61,827 bases of DNA from Candidatus Aminicenantes bacterium JdFR-78. Lineage in GTDB: Bacteria; Acidobacteriota; Aminicenantia; JdFR-78. The position numbers were made by a program, and so were the translations under genes. Of this stretch, positions 1 through 8,414 are shown in pieces. Position 1 is the first letter of the stretch, and each line of letters opens with the position of its first letter. The notes under the pieces are model-generated. The model was not told the DNA's origin. It did no database searches and saw nothing but the letters and a program-made list of their open reading frames with translations. Location of the stretch: assembly GCA_002010665.1 (NCBI GenBank), contig MTON01000028.1, positions 1 to 61,827 of the forward strand, written 5' to 3'.

Positions 1-120
1 TATCCTGTGGTGTTGATGGAAGATGTAATGAGAAAAGTCGGTATTATTACAGAGATTCTTAGAGTTAATCAAGGTGGTAAATATGTCTTTACCAAGTGCC
101 TCTCTAGTTCTGAAATATGA
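1..120 (+). CDS. 3' end of an unknown protein, cut by the left edge
   Basis: An open frame enters at the first base and ends at a TGA at 118-120, giving 39 residues that include MEDVMRKVGIITEILRV and end SSSEI. The start lies outside the window. I do not recognise the family from this tail and no neighbour on this strand helps. The next gene is convergent, so this is the end of a separate transcription unit. It could also be a chance open frame, since 39 codons is short for an AT-rich genome. Confidence 0.35.
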   Translation, partial: YPVVLMEDVMRKVGIITEILRVNQGGKYVFTKCLSSSEI

Positions 121-177
121 AATAGGAAAATATAGAAATCTTAAGTAGAAGGAACTTTTTAAAATTCGTATATTTAT

Positions 178-1728
178 TTAAAGCGGTATGTTCCCATGTT
201 TCTTTGGTGGATTTTCATCTCTTTTATTCTCTAGCATTTGTAAAGCTGCTATTAGTTTTGGTCGAGTATATTTTGGCTCTATCACCTCATCAATATAACC
301 TTTCTGGGCTGCAATATAAGGATTAGCAAATTTTTCTCTGAATTCCCTTAATTTCTCTTTTCTGAATTCATCCGGGTTTGAAACCTGAGAGAGTTCCTTT
401 TTATAGATAATATTTACTGCACCTTCAGGGCCCATAACAGCAATTTCAGCTGTGGGATATGCATAATTTATATCTGTTCTTATATGTTTTGACGCCATAA
501 CACAATAAGCTCCTCCATACGATTTCCTAGTTATAATAGTTATTTTTGGAACCGTTGCTTCTGCATATGCATAAAGAAGTTTAGCACCATGTTTTATTAT
601 TCCTCCATATTCCTGATTTACCCCTGGAAGAAATCCTGGAACATCTTCAAATGTTATAAGTGGTATATTAAAAGCATCACAAAAACGGACGAATCTTGCA
701 GCTTTATTAGAGGCATTTATATCAAGAGCACCAGCAAGGTGACTTGGTTGATTAGCTATAATTCCAACAGATTTTCCTCCCAATCTTCCAAATCCAATTA
801 TTATATTCTTTGCAAAATGTTCCTGAACCTCAAAGAAATAATTGTCATCAAGAACAGCAGTTATTAATTCCTTCATGTCATAAGGCTGATTTGGATCATC
901 AGGAATAATATAGTTAAGTTTATCATCAATTCTGTCAGGAGGGTCTGATGTTTCCTTAAATGGAGGGTCCTCCATATTATTACTTGGAATAAAGGAAAGG
1001 AGTTCCTTAATTATAGCCATTACATGTTCTTCGCCCTCTGCTGCGAAATGTGCAACTCCACTTATAGTATTATGAGTTTCTGCTCCTCCAAGTTCTTCCA
1101 TTGTTACTTCTTCATGAGTGACTGCTTTAATAACATCCGGTCCAGTTATAAACATATAACTCTTTTCTTTTGTCATAATTATAAAATCAGTAAGAGCAGG
1201 TGAATAAACCGCTCCCCCAGCACACGGACCCATAATAGCTGAAATTTGAGGTATTACTCCTGAGGCCAAGGTGTTTCTTAGAAAAATATCTGCATATCCA
1301 CCCAAGCTTCCCACTCCTTCCTGAATTCTTGCTCCACCTGAATCATTTAATCCTATTACTGGAGCGCCTACCTTCATTGCTAAATCCATAATTTTACATA
1401 TTTTAGATGCATTGGATTCACTTAAAGTTCCACCGAATACAGTGAAATCCTGTGCAAATACAAAAACCAGTCGTCCATCGATCCTTCCATATCCTGTTAC
1501 AACACCGTCTCCATAAATTCTCTTTTTATCCATTTCAAAATCATAACAGCGATGAACAACGAGTTTATCGAGCTCGTGAAACGTTCCAGGATCAAGAAGT
1601 AATTCAATTCTCTCCCGTGCTGTTTTCTTCCCCTTTTTATGTTGAAATTCTATCCTCTCTTTACCTCCGCCTAGTTCAGCTAACTCTAATTTTTCCCTTA
1701 AATTTTTTATTTTTTCTTCTATTCCCAT
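178..1728 (-). CDS. Acyl-CoA carboxylase carboxyltransferase subunit (propionyl/methylmalonyl-CoA type)
   Basis: This 516-aa protein has the size and motifs of the biotin-dependent carboxyltransferase beta subunit (PccB/MmdA family), which moves CO2 between carboxybiotin and propionyl-CoA. Two crotonase-like halves are visible. The first has the oxyanion stretch GGARIQEG (residues 131-138) and [12 protein letters not shown] (167-178); the second has [12 protein letters not shown] near residue 400. The start fits the usual [20 protein letters not shown] opening. No biotin carboxylase, biotin carrier or decarboxylase membrane subunit is visible in this window, so carboxylase and sodium-pump decarboxylase roles cannot be separated. 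It is 85 bases downstream of the transaldolase gene, across an inverted-repeat spacer. Confidence 0.9.
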   Translation of the reverse strand: MGIEEKIKNLREKLELAELGGGKERIEFQHKKGKKTARERIELLLDPGTFHELDKLVVHRCYDFEMDKKRIYGDGVVTGYGRIDGRLVFVFAQDFTVFGGTLSESNASKICKIMDLAMKVGAPVIGLNDSGGARIQEGVGSLGGYADIFLRNTLASGVIPQISAIMGPCAGGAVYSPALTDFIIMTKEKSYMFITGPDVIKAVTHEEVTMEELGGAETHNTISGVAHFAAEGEEHVMAIIKELLSFIPSNNMEDPPFKETSDPPDRIDDKLNYIIPDDPNQPYDMKELITAVLDDNYFFEVQEHFAKNIIIGFGRLGGKSVGIIANQPSHLAGALDINASNKAARFVRFCDAFNIPLITFEDVPGFLPGVNQEYGGIIKHGAKLLYAYAEATVPKITIITRKSYGGAYCVMASKHIRTDINYAYPTAEIAVMGPEGAVNIIYKKELSQVSNPDEFRKEKLREFREKFANPYIAAQKGYIDEVIEPKYTRPKLIAALQMLENKRDENPPKKHGNIPL

Positions 1729-1743
1729 TTTCTACCTCACAAA

Positions 1744-1808
1744 TTAGTTATTAGTTATTTGATTTAAATTTGTCTTCTCTTTCACCAATAACCATTGACC
1801 AATAACCA
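1744..1808. repeat. Imperfect inverted repeat built from TTAGTTATT units
   Basis: The left arm (1744-1759) is two copies of a TTAGTTATT-like unit. The right arm (about 1783-1808) holds ACCAATAACC, then CATTG, then ACCAATAACC. Reverse-complemented, the right arm matches the left at about 13 of 18 positions. The element fills most of the gap between the transaldolase and carboxyltransferase genes. Its build, short 7-9 base units tandemly repeated within each arm, is like that of the repeat around the four-helix-bundle gene at 37.6 kb, though the unit sequence differs. Confidence 0.5.
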
Positions 1809-1813
1809 AAATA

Positions 1814-2458
1814 TTATTTCTTGACTTTTTCCCAGTCTTTTAAAAATCTTTCAAGTCCTATATTTGTCAATGGATGATTTACCAATTTTTCAAGGACTTG
1901 AAAGGGCATTGTTGCTATATGTGCGCCTAAAAGTGCAGCTTCAACTACATGGAGAGGGTGTCTTATGCTAGCAACAATTATTTCTGTGTCAAACATATAA
2001 TTATTGAAAATTGTAATTATATCCTCAATAAGATTCATGCCAGGGGTAGAGATGTCATCCAAACGACCTATAAAAGGAGAGATAAAACTTGCACCAGCCT
2101 TTGCTGCCAGCAGAGCCTGTGATGGAGAAAAGATAAGGGTCATGTTTACTTTGATATTTTTTCTTGAAAGCTCTCTGGTAGCTTTAAGTCCATCGACTGT
2201 CATAGGTATTTTAATAACTACATTCTCTGCTAATTCTGCAAATTTTTTAGCCTCCTCCACCATCCCTTTCCATTCTTGGGAGATTACTTCTACGCTGACA
2301 GGCCCGGGAACAATTTCGCATATTTTTTTAATTAATTCTTCAAACTCCATATTCTCCTTTGAAATTAAAGTTGGATTGGTAGTAACTCCTTCTATTACTC
2401 CCCAGCTAACAGCTTCTTTTATTTGTTCTAAATTTGCAGTGTCAAGAAAAAATTTCAT
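1814..2458 (-). CDS. tal: Transaldolase (small TalC-type)
   Basis: This 214-aa protein of the small transaldolase/fructose-6-phosphate aldolase family acts in the non-oxidative pentose phosphate pathway. [10 protein letters not shown] at the N-terminus and [12 protein letters not shown] follow the family closely, and VVIKIPMT carries the Schiff-base lysine. The residue that separates the two activities appears to be Glu (in VSVEVIS), as in transaldolases, rather than the Gln of fructose-6-phosphate aldolase; this is my alignment by eye. I chose the ATG at 2458 because AGGAGG lies about 7 bases upstream; a TTG six codons earlier overlaps the preceding gene and has no comparable site. It is probably translated from the same mRNA as the fumarylacetoacetase-family gene. 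Confidence 0.9.
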   Translation of the reverse strand: MKFFLDTANLEQIKEAVSWGVIEGVTTNPTLISKENMEFEELIKKICEIVPGPVSVEVISQEWKGMVEEAKKFAELAENVVIKIPMTVDGLKATRELSRKNIKVNMTLIFSPSQALLAAKAGASFISPFIGRLDDISTPGMNLIEDIITIFNNYMFDTEIIVASIRHPLHVVEAALLGAHIATMPFQVLEKLVNHPLTNIGLERFLKDWEKVKK

Positions 2459-2472
2459 TTTCAAATCCTCCT

Positions 2473-3237
2473 TCAATGAATTTTCATTACAGTATTTGAG
2501 AGAGTCCCAATTCCCTCTATTTGGATATCAATTCTATCACCAGGAGACATGGGACCAACTCCTGATGGAGTTCCTGTAGAGATAATATCTCCTGGTAAGA
2601 GAGTCATAATGTGAGAAATAAATTTTACAAGATATGGTATAGAAAAAACAAGATTTTTTGTATTTCCAGATTGTCTTAATTTTCCATTTAAAAAAGTTTT
2701 GATTTTTAAATTGAGTGGATCCAAATCGGTGGCAATACATGGCCCTATAGGAGCAAAAGTATCAAAGGATTTTGCTCTCGTATTATGACCTTCTCTTTGC
2801 TGAATATCTCTTGCAGTCACATCATTAAAGCATGTATATCCAAGAATATAGGAAAAAGCTTCTTTTTCGTCTTTTATCTGATATGCTTTTTTCTTTATAA
2901 CCACAGCGACTTCTCCTTCATAATCTATTCTTTTGCTCATTTTAGGATAGACAATAATCTCATTTGGTCCAATAATTGAAGTAGGAGGCTTAAGAAATAA
3001 TAAAGGTTCTTCCGGAACTCTTTTTTTACTTTCTAAGGTATGAGTTCTATAATTCAGGCCCACGCAGATTATTTTCGAGGGTTTAACAGGAGGTAAAAGT
3101 TTCACTTCACTAATAGGAATATAATCATTTCTAATCTTAAAACTTCTGAATATTGAACCTTCAATTGGATAAAGATTCTCTTCCTTTAATATTCCATAAT
3201 ATTTTTTTCCTTTGAATTGATAATGATAAATTTTCAT
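2473..3237 (-). CDS. Fumarylacetoacetate hydrolase family protein
   Basis: This 254-aa protein has the FAH/FAHD1 layout: a short N-terminal beta domain, then a catalytic core with [10 protein letters not shown] (near 57-66), the metal ligands in YEGEVAVVI, then [10 protein letters not shown] and a glycine-rich end with STGTPSGVG. Family members hydrolyse or decarboxylate beta-diketo acids such as acylpyruvates and oxaloacetate, or isomerise 2-hydroxyhepta-2,4-diene-1,7-dioate. The length fits the single-domain bacterial type. Its stop lies just upstream of the transaldolase ribosome site, and it starts 9 bases after the lipoprotein gene, so it belongs to the hslVU-lipoprotein run. The substrate cannot be told from sequence. 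Confidence 0.85.
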   Translation of the reverse strand: MKIYHYQFKGKKYYGILKEENLYPIEGSIFRSFKIRNDYIPISEVKLLPPVKPSKIICVGLNYRTHTLESKKRVPEEPLLFLKPPTSIIGPNEIIVYPKMSKRIDYEGEVAVVIKKKAYQIKDEKEAFSYILGYTCFNDVTARDIQQREGHNTRAKSFDTFAPIGPCIATDLDPLNLKIKTFLNGKLRQSGNTKNLVFSIPYLVKFISHIMTLLPGDIISTGTPSGVGPMSPGDRIDIQIEGIGTLSNTVMKIH

Positions 3238-3246
3238 TTTCCTCCT

Positions 3247-4332
3247 CTATTTTTCGAATTTAATTTCTATTATTTTTGATTTCTCACTTTCATTTTTTCT
3301 TCTATCAATAGCTGTAACAAAGTAATAGTAAGTTGTGTCCTTTTTAACCTTGTCATCCTTAAAGCTATTGCTCGAAATCGGTATAGGTGTCAATAGAGAA
3401 AATTTTTCTTCATTTTCACCTTTTCTCCATACTTTATATCCTTCAAGATCTTTTTCACTATTTGGATCCCACATTAAAGTAATTGCACTCTCCTCAGTTA
3501 TTCCAACAAGACCCTTTGGAGGATCTGGTGGAAATGTATCCATAGGTATTACTTCCACTACATTAGAATTTTCGCTTTCAATTTCTGAGACACTCTTTTT
3601 TTCCTTTTGCGTGGAGAAGAATAGAAAGGGATAGGGCAATGGGATATATTTTAGAAAAGTATAGGCTATACTCCTAACAGTGTAAAAATATTTTTTATTA
3701 AAAACGAAATTTTTATCCTCGAATATTGTTTGTTCCAATAAATTTGAATTGAGGGCCATAGGTTTTTTGCTCTCTTCATCCCATCTGTATACTCTATAAC
3801 CCTCCACTCTAAAATTAGCATTTTCCGGTTTTTCCCATTTTAACAAAATTTTGTCTTCATATACTGTGAAAGATAGATTTCTTGGAGGAAGAGGGGGGAT
3901 TCCTGGTTTTATTGAAACAGTCTTTGATAGCTCTGAAGCTTTATTTCTGTTATCCTTTACAATAATTCCAAATACTAACTCTTTATCATTCATTTTTTTA
4001 TTTTCAAGAGGATATATAAAACTTTCTGTTTCATTAATTTCAATTAATTTGGATTTTTTGAAGAATTCTTTTTTATTTATTTTGAAATATTTATAATTTT
4101 TTTCTTTTTCATAAATATAAATTTGAATTTTTCCAATTTTTGAAAGAGGACTTCCATCAGTGTAACTAATGGGATTTTTCCAGGAAAGAAATATGTTATT
4201 GCCAATCTGTTTAACTTTAAGATCTGTCACAGTTTTTGGAATTTTAATGATCGGAGGTAATGGCGGAGCTTTTCTACCGCAATTAATTAAAAAAATAAAC
4301 AAAATCACTAATAAAAAAGGTGATTTCTTCAT
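3247..4332 (-). CDS. Lipoprotein with fibronectin type III repeats
   Basis: The 361-aa product begins with a lipoprotein signal: charged MKK, a hydrophobic stretch, then the lipobox LINC with Cys18. The proline-rich RKAPPLPP follows. Three fibronectin-III-like units can be made out, starting near residues 34 (VTDLKVKQIGNNIFLSWKNP), 146 (PRNLSFTVYEDKILLKWEKP) and 273 (PKGLVGITEESAITLMWDP). Each has the typical tryptophan, and the later two end in tyrosine-rich strands. The protein is predicted to be membrane-anchored and extracytoplasmic, with a binding or structural role; no catalytic motif is visible. It starts 6 bases beyond the end of hslU and is likely cotranscribed with it. A GxAPPLP start after a lipid Cys is common in this kind of lipoprotein. 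Confidence 0.8.
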   Translation of the reverse strand: MKKSPFLLVILFIFLINCGRKAPPLPPIIKIPKTVTDLKVKQIGNNIFLSWKNPISYTDGSPLSKIGKIQIYIYEKEKNYKYFKINKKEFFKKSKLIEINETESFIYPLENKKMNDKELVFGIIVKDNRNKASELSKTVSIKPGIPPLPPRNLSFTVYEDKILLKWEKPENANFRVEGYRVYRWDEESKKPMALNSNLLEQTIFEDKNFVFNKKYFYTVRSIAYTFLKYIPLPYPFLFFSTQKEKKSVSEIESENSNVVEVIPMDTFPPDPPKGLVGITEESAITLMWDPNSEKDLEGYKVWRKGENEEKFSLLTPIPISSNSFKDDKVKKDTTYYYFVTAIDRRKNESEKSKIIEIKFEK

Positions 4333-4338
4333 AAAAGA

Positions 4339-5745
4339 TTACAATATGAATTTCTGTAAATCTTGATCTTTTAATATATCCTGTAATTTTTCCCTTACAT
4401 ACTTTCTATCAATTACTATTTTCTTTTCAGGCAAATCAGGAGCTTCAAAAGATATATCTTCCATAACTTTTTCCATTATTGTATGTAATCTTCTTGCCCC
4501 AATATTCTCCATTTCTTCATTAACTTTTTCAGCAATTTCTGCTATTTCTTCAATAGCATCAGGAGTAAAATCAACTTCTATTCCTTCGGTTTGTAATAGT
4601 GCCTTGTATTGCTTGATTAAAGCATTCTCAGGTTCAACTAATATTCTTATAAAATCTTCCTTTCCTAGGGGTTTTAATTCAACCCTGATTGGAAATCTTC
4701 CCTGAAGTTCTGGTATCAAGTCAGAAGGTTTTGATACATGAAATGCTCCTGCGCCAATAAAAAGTATATGGTCAGTTCGAACTATTCCATATTTTGTATT
4801 TACAGTTGTTCCCTCTATTATGGGAAGTAGATCTCTTTGAACACCTTCTCTGCTTACATCGGGTCCATGACCACTTTCTCTACCAGCGATTTTATCTATC
4901 TCATCCAAGAATATTATTCCTGATTGTTCTACTCTCTGGCGGGCAAGTCGAACAACCTCTTCCATATCAATTAATTTTTTCTGTTCATCTTCAAGAAGAT
5001 AATCCCATGCTTCCTTAATTTTTACTCTTCTTCTTTTAGTTCTTTTTCCAAAAAACCCGGGTATTATTTCCTGAATTTGGATACCTATTTCCTCCATACC
5101 AGAACCTGAATAGATTTCAAGAGGAGGGATAGCAGACTCTTTAACTTCAATTTCTATTTTTCTATCATCTAAGAGGCCCTCTCTTAATTGTTTTCTCAAT
5201 TTTTCCCGAGTTTGCTGAAATCTTTCATATTCTTCCTTGGAAAGGACATCATTAAGTCTTCTTCTTGGTGGGGGTAGAAGAATATCAAGAATTTTTTCCT
5301 CAACGTTTCTTTCCGCTTTCTCTCTAACTTCTTCGAGTTTTTCTGATTTAACCATTTCCACTGCCAAATTCATTAAATCTCTAATCATTGATTCTACATC
5401 CCGACCAACATACCCAACTTCTGTGAATTTGCTTGCTTCCACTTTAAGAAACGGTGAAGATGTCAATTTCGCTAATCTTCTTGAAATTTCAGTTTTACCA
5501 ACACCTGTCGGGCCTATCATAAGGATGTTTTTGGGTGCGATTTCATCTGCAAGTTCAGGTGGAAGTTTTCTTCTCCTAAAACGATTTCGGAGAGCAATCG
5601 CTACTGCCTTTTTTGCTTCCTTTTGTCCTACTATATATTTATCTAACTCTGCAACAATTTGCTTTGGAGTAAGTTCAGCTTCCCTGTCTATTTCTTTTTT
5701 TTCTTCTGAAAATTTTTCAAGTGAATCAGGTAAAGAGATTGGCAT
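4339..5745 (-). CDS. hslU: HslU, ATPase subunit of the HslVU (ClpYQ) protease
   Basis: This 468-aa AAA+ unfoldase feeds substrates to the HslV peptidase in the cytoplasm. Visible motifs are [15 protein letters not shown] near the N-terminus, Walker A GPTGVGKT (78-85), the pore loop GYVG (111-114), Walker [10 protein letters not shown], and a C-terminal sensor region with [12 protein letters not shown]. The C-terminus ends in a hydrophobic tail (LQKFIL), as needed to dock into HslV. I set the start at the ATG at 5745, with GAGGAG just upstream, two bases after the hslV stop. A longer reading begins inside hslV and adds 15 residues with no family match. The gene is somewhat longer than the 443-aa E. 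coli protein because of a larger intermediate domain. Confidence 0.95.
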   Translation of the reverse strand: MPISLPDSLEKFSEEKKEIDREAELTPKQIVAELDKYIVGQKEAKKAVAIALRNRFRRRKLPPELADEIAPKNILMIGPTGVGKTEISRRLAKLTSSPFLKVEASKFTEVGYVGRDVESMIRDLMNLAVEMVKSEKLEEVREKAERNVEEKILDILLPPPRRRLNDVLSKEEYERFQQTREKLRKQLREGLLDDRKIEIEVKESAIPPLEIYSGSGMEEIGIQIQEIIPGFFGKRTKRRRVKIKEAWDYLLEDEQKKLIDMEEVVRLARQRVEQSGIIFLDEIDKIAGRESGHGPDVSREGVQRDLLPIIEGTTVNTKYGIVRTDHILFIGAGAFHVSKPSDLIPELQGRFPIRVELKPLGKEDFIRILVEPENALIKQYKALLQTEGIEVDFTPDAIEEIAEIAEKVNEEMENIGARRLHTIMEKVMEDISFEAPDLPEKKIVIDRKYVREKLQDILKDQDLQKFIL

Positions 5746-5747
5746 TT

Positions 5748-6275
5748 TTACAACTCCTCTATTGCAATATTGTGGTTGGTATATATGCAAATATCTGCTG
5801 CAATTTTCATTGCAGTCAAAGCAATTTCTTTAGCAGAAAGATTTGTATGTTGAATTAATGCACGAGCAGCTGCTAATGCATATGGACCACCTGAACCAAT
5901 TGCTAAAATTCCGTCATCAGGTTCTATCACATCCCCTGTTCCTGAAATTAGGAATGACCTATCTTTATCTGCTACAATCATTAGTGCCTCAAGCCTTCGC
6001 AAAGCTTTATCCAAACGCCATTCCTTTGCAAGTTCAATTGAAGCACGAGCTAAGTTTCCTCTATATTCTTCTAATTTACTTTCAAATCGAGAAAATAATG
6101 CAAAAGCATCTGACGTTGTTCCTGCAAATCCTGCTAAGATTTTATTATGATACAGTCTTCGAATCTTATTTGCACTTTTCTTTAGTATTGTGTTTTCAAA
6201 AGTTACCTGTCCATCACCTGCCATAACCACTTTACCCTGGTGGCGGATACATAGGACAGTTGTTGATTTTACCAT
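5748..6275 (-). CDS. hslV: HslV, peptidase subunit of the HslVU protease
   Basis: This 175-aa N-terminal-nucleophile threonine peptidase forms the proteolytic core of HslVU. Alignment by eye to known HslV puts the catalytic threonine at residue 5 (the first T of [12 protein letters not shown]), so a short MVKS propeptide would have to be removed. Other family landmarks are [43 protein letters not shown] and ICIYTNH near the end. It is the first gene of the minus-strand run and has its own candidate promoter (6293-6321). The stop and the hslU start are 2 bases apart, so equimolar translation is likely. Confidence 0.95.
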   Translation of the reverse strand: MVKSTTVLCIRHQGKVVMAGDGQVTFENTILKKSANKIRRLYHNKILAGFAGTTSDAFALFSRFESKLEEYRGNLARASIELAKEWRLDKALRRLEALMIVADKDRSFLISGTGDVIEPDDGILAIGSGGPYALAAARALIQHTNLSAKEIALTAMKIAADICIYTNHNIAIEEL

Positions 6276-6292
6276 TTTATCTCTCTATAACT

Positions 6293-6321
6293 ACTTTAAT
6301 TGAAAATCCTTTATATGTCAA
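6293..6321 (-). promoter_or_regulatory. Candidate sigma-70 promoter for hslV
   Basis: Read on the minus strand, a perfect -35 TTGACA (6321-6316) is followed after 17 bases by TAAAGT (6298-6293), which matches 4 of 6 consensus -10 positions. It lies 18 bases upstream of the hslV ATG. A second TTGACA faces the other way 12 bases off, so the two form a divergent pair. Confidence 0.5.
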
Positions 6322-6333
6322 CTTGAAATGGTA

Positions 6334-6362
6334 TTGACAAATAGGCCTAATGTGTGTTTACT
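6334..6362 (+). promoter_or_regulatory. Candidate sigma-70 promoter for the EIIA/PII-like/antiporter operon
   Basis: TTGACA (6334-6339), a 17-base spacer and TTTACT (6357-6362) give a perfect -35 and a 4 of 6 -10. It is 28 bases upstream of the ATG at 6391, leaving room for the AGGAG ribosome site at 6379-6383. It is divergent to the hslV promoter. Confidence 0.5.
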
Positions 6363-6390
6363 AAAAAGGATTAATATTAGGAGACAAGAA

Positions 6391-6852
6391 ATGAAATTAT
6401 CTAAATATTTATTAAGTGATTATATTTTAATTGGTTTAGAAGAACAAGAAAAAGAAAAGGCATTATTGAGAATAGCTGGATTTTTAAAAAATAAGGGTTT
6501 AATAAAAAACGTTGAGGGTATATATTCAAAATTAATAGAGAGAGAAAAAATTCAATCAACAGCTATTGGAAATGGAGTTGCAATACCTCATTGTTTTTCT
6601 GAGGAAATAGAAAATTTGATAATTGTTATCGTGATTTCAAGAAGGGGTATTGATTTTAATTCTCCTGACAAAAAGCCGATAAAACTAATTTTTTTAATTC
6701 TAGGAAATAAAAAAAATCCAGGACTTCATCTCAAGGCTCTTGCTAGGATAGCGCGTTTAATAAAAGAAACTGAAATTATAAAAAAGTTAATTGACTGTTC
6801 AAATGTTCAGGAAGTATTGAGAATTTTTGAAGAAGAGGAAGGTAAAATATGA
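6391..6852 (+). CDS. PTS EIIA-like (PtsN-type) regulatory protein
   Basis: This 153-aa protein has the fold signature of nitrogen-PTS/fructose EIIA domains. The phosphorylatable histidine lies in GNGVAIPHCFSE, followed by the strand IVIVISRRGIDF and a C-terminal helical part (KALARIARLIKE). It is a stand-alone domain with no transporter subunit next to it, so a regulatory role is likely, as for PtsN, which controls potassium transport in enterobacteria. The ATG at 6391 has AGGAG 7 bases upstream; an earlier ATG at 6328 lies over the promoter and adds 21 unmatched residues. Its stop overlaps the next start (ATGA), tying it to the PII-like protein and two antiporters. Confidence 0.85.
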   Translation: MKLSKYLLSDYILIGLEEQEKEKALLRIAGFLKNKGLIKNVEGIYSKLIEREKIQSTAIGNGVAIPHCFSEEIENLIIVIVISRRGIDFNSPDKKPIKLIFLILGNKKNPGLHLKALARIARLIKETEIIKKLIDCSNVQEVLRIFEEEEGKI

Positions 6853-7187
6853 TGAAATTACTCATAATTGTTTTAAACAAACCTGAAAAATTGGAAGAAA
6901 TCCTAGAAGGATTTATTGAAATTGGAATTACGGGTGCAACTATAATTGATAGTGTTGGTATGGGACATATACTCTCGGAAGAAGTGCCAATATTTGCTGG
7001 ATTAAGGTTTATGTTTGCTGGGGCAAAGTCTTATAATAAAACAATTTTTTCAGTTATTAAGGAAGAAAAAGTGGAGCCTGCGATAAAACTTCTTGAAAAA
7101 ATTCTCGGGGATTTAAAGGAAAGGGGGAAGGGAATAGTTTTTGTTTTACCAATTGAAAGAGTTGAGGGTTTTCTTCCTGAGGTGTAA
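6849..7187 (+). CDS. PII-like signalling protein
   Basis: This 112-aa protein has the ferredoxin-like beta-alpha-beta x2 pattern of the PII/DarA superfamily: MKLLIIVLNKPEKLEEILEG (strand-helix), GITGATIIDSVGMGH leading into a flexible T-loop-like part (about 39-62), then a second strand-helix with VEPAIKLLEKILGD and a final strand GIVFVLPIERVEGF. The end resembles the C-terminus of the c-di-AMP receptor DarA by eye, while the middle loop is closer to PII-like proteins. The effector (ATP/ADP, c-di-AMP, AMP or other) cannot be told from sequence. It overlaps the EIIA-like gene by four bases and precedes two antiporters, so control of ion flux is the natural guess. Confidence 0.7.
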   Translation: MMKLLIIVLNKPEKLEEILEGFIEIGITGATIIDSVGMGHILSEEVPIFAGLRFMFAGAKSYNKTIFSVIKEEKVEPAIKLLEKILGDLKERGKGIVFVLPIERVEGFLPEV

Positions 7188-7199
7188 TCATAACATAAG

Positions 7200-8414
7200 A
7201 TGAAAGCGATTTTAGCTCTTGGTTTACTTATATTAATTTCATATCTTGGTTCAATTGGATTATTTTTCCGGAGAAATGTTTTTTCTCCGTTTTTTTATTT
7301 TTTTTCATCCGGATCAGTATACATTCTTTTCGGTTTAATCTCAGGAAAGGATGGATTGAATATTCTCAGCTCTCAGGTTTTAAATCAATTGAGTCCTTTA
7401 ATTAACTTAGGATTAGGATGGATTGGTTTTTTGTATGGATTTCAGCTTGAAAATAAGTTTCTTCGTCAATTTCCTAAAAAGTATTTAGGGTTTAGTTTTT
7501 TGTATTCTATGTTTTTATTTTTAACAGTAACTTTAATATCATTGCTATTTCTTAAAGTGATTTATTCATCATACTCGTCCTTCATACTTGCTGGGATGGC
7601 TATTTCTTTTGGAATCCTGGCTTCAATTTCATCATCCTCCTTTTTACCTTTCTTTTCCAATCTGATACCTCATAAGGGTGAATATTATAGATTGGCAGTT
7701 TTTTCAAATAATATAGATGATTTCTGGGGAATATGGGGGTTTGCTCTCATCACCTCTTTCTGGCATTTTCCTTTCTTTAGAGAAAAAATTTTTATAAAAG
7801 GGCTTTTATTGTTTTTGGGTTCTATTATTTTTTGTGGCCTTTTAAGTATAATATTTCATTTACTTACAAAAGTAATTAATGATCAAAGGGAAATTTTAAC
7901 CTTATTATTCGGAATGGTCTTTTTTGCATCAGGGGCTGCTTCATTTTTTAATCTTTCACCGATTTTTATCTGCATGCTCTTTGGTTTTATTCTCACAAGG
8001 TTAACAAAATTACATGACAGGATTTATCCCGTATTTCTATCAGTTGAAAAACCCCTTTATATAATTTTTTTGATATTAATTGGGGCTTTGTGGAATATAT
8101 CAATAGACATATCAGTGATTTTATTAATTTTTATTTTCGTAGGAAGCAGAATCGGAGGGAGCGTATTGTATCTTCCATTATTAAAGAAAATCTTGAAATT
8201 TCCTATAAATCTACCCCCATTATATGGATTGACTTTTCTTTCTCAAGGGGGGATGGCAATAGCTTTAGCCATAAATATTAAATTGATTTATTCATTACCC
8301 TTGACAGATATTTTTTTAACAGTAGCCCTATTGGGAATTTTAATTAATGAATTTCTTGCACCAATTGGCCTGAAGGTATCTTTGATTAAATTGGAATCCC
8401 AGAGAGCCGGATGA
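7200..8414 (+). CDS. CPA2-type cation:proton antiporter (first of two)
   Basis: The 404-aa product is almost entirely hydrophobic, with about 11-12 membrane segments. It has the pattern of the Na+/H+ exchanger domain family (Kef/NapA-like): small-residue-rich segments, an aspartate pair in a mid-protein helix (SNNIDDFWGIWGF, about residues 167-179), and a late glycine-rich helix (YGLTFLSQGGMAIALAI). There is no C-terminal RCK/TrkA-N or TrkA-C domain, so nucleotide gating would have to come from a partner such as the PII-like protein. It starts 12 bases after that gene and its stop overlaps the second antiporter by 4 bases. The family is clear, but whether it moves K+ or Na+ is not. Confidence 0.8.
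   Translation: MKAILALGLLILISYLGSIGLFFRRNVFSPFFYFFSSGSVYILFGLISGKDGLNILSSQVLNQLSPLINLGLGWIGFLYGFQLENKFLRQFPKKYLGFSFLYSMFLFLTVTLISLLFLKVIYSSYSSFILAGMAISFGILASISSSSFLPFFSNLIPHKGEYYRLAVFSNNIDDFWGIWGFALITSFWHFPFFREKIFIKGLLLFLGSIIFCGLLSIIFHLLTKVINDQREILTLLFGMVFFASGAASFFNLSPIFICMLFGFILTRLTKLHDRIYPVFLSVEKPLYIIFLILIGALWNISIDISVILLIFIFVGSRIGGSVLYLPLLKKILKFPINLPPLYGLTFLSQGGMAIALAINIKLIYSLPLTDIFLTVALLGILINEFLAPIGLKVSLIKLESQRAG

Noticed and set aside
107-160. AGTTC/GAACT pair near the left edge as a terminator
   Set aside because: The loop would be about 40 bases and the stem five pairs; not convincing.
5237-5833. Long open frame (about 198 codons) opposite hslU and hslV
   Set aside because: It is antisense to two well-conserved genes and its product has low-complexity Ser/Phe composition. 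Similar antisense frames elsewhere, for example 2004-2579, were dropped for the same reason.
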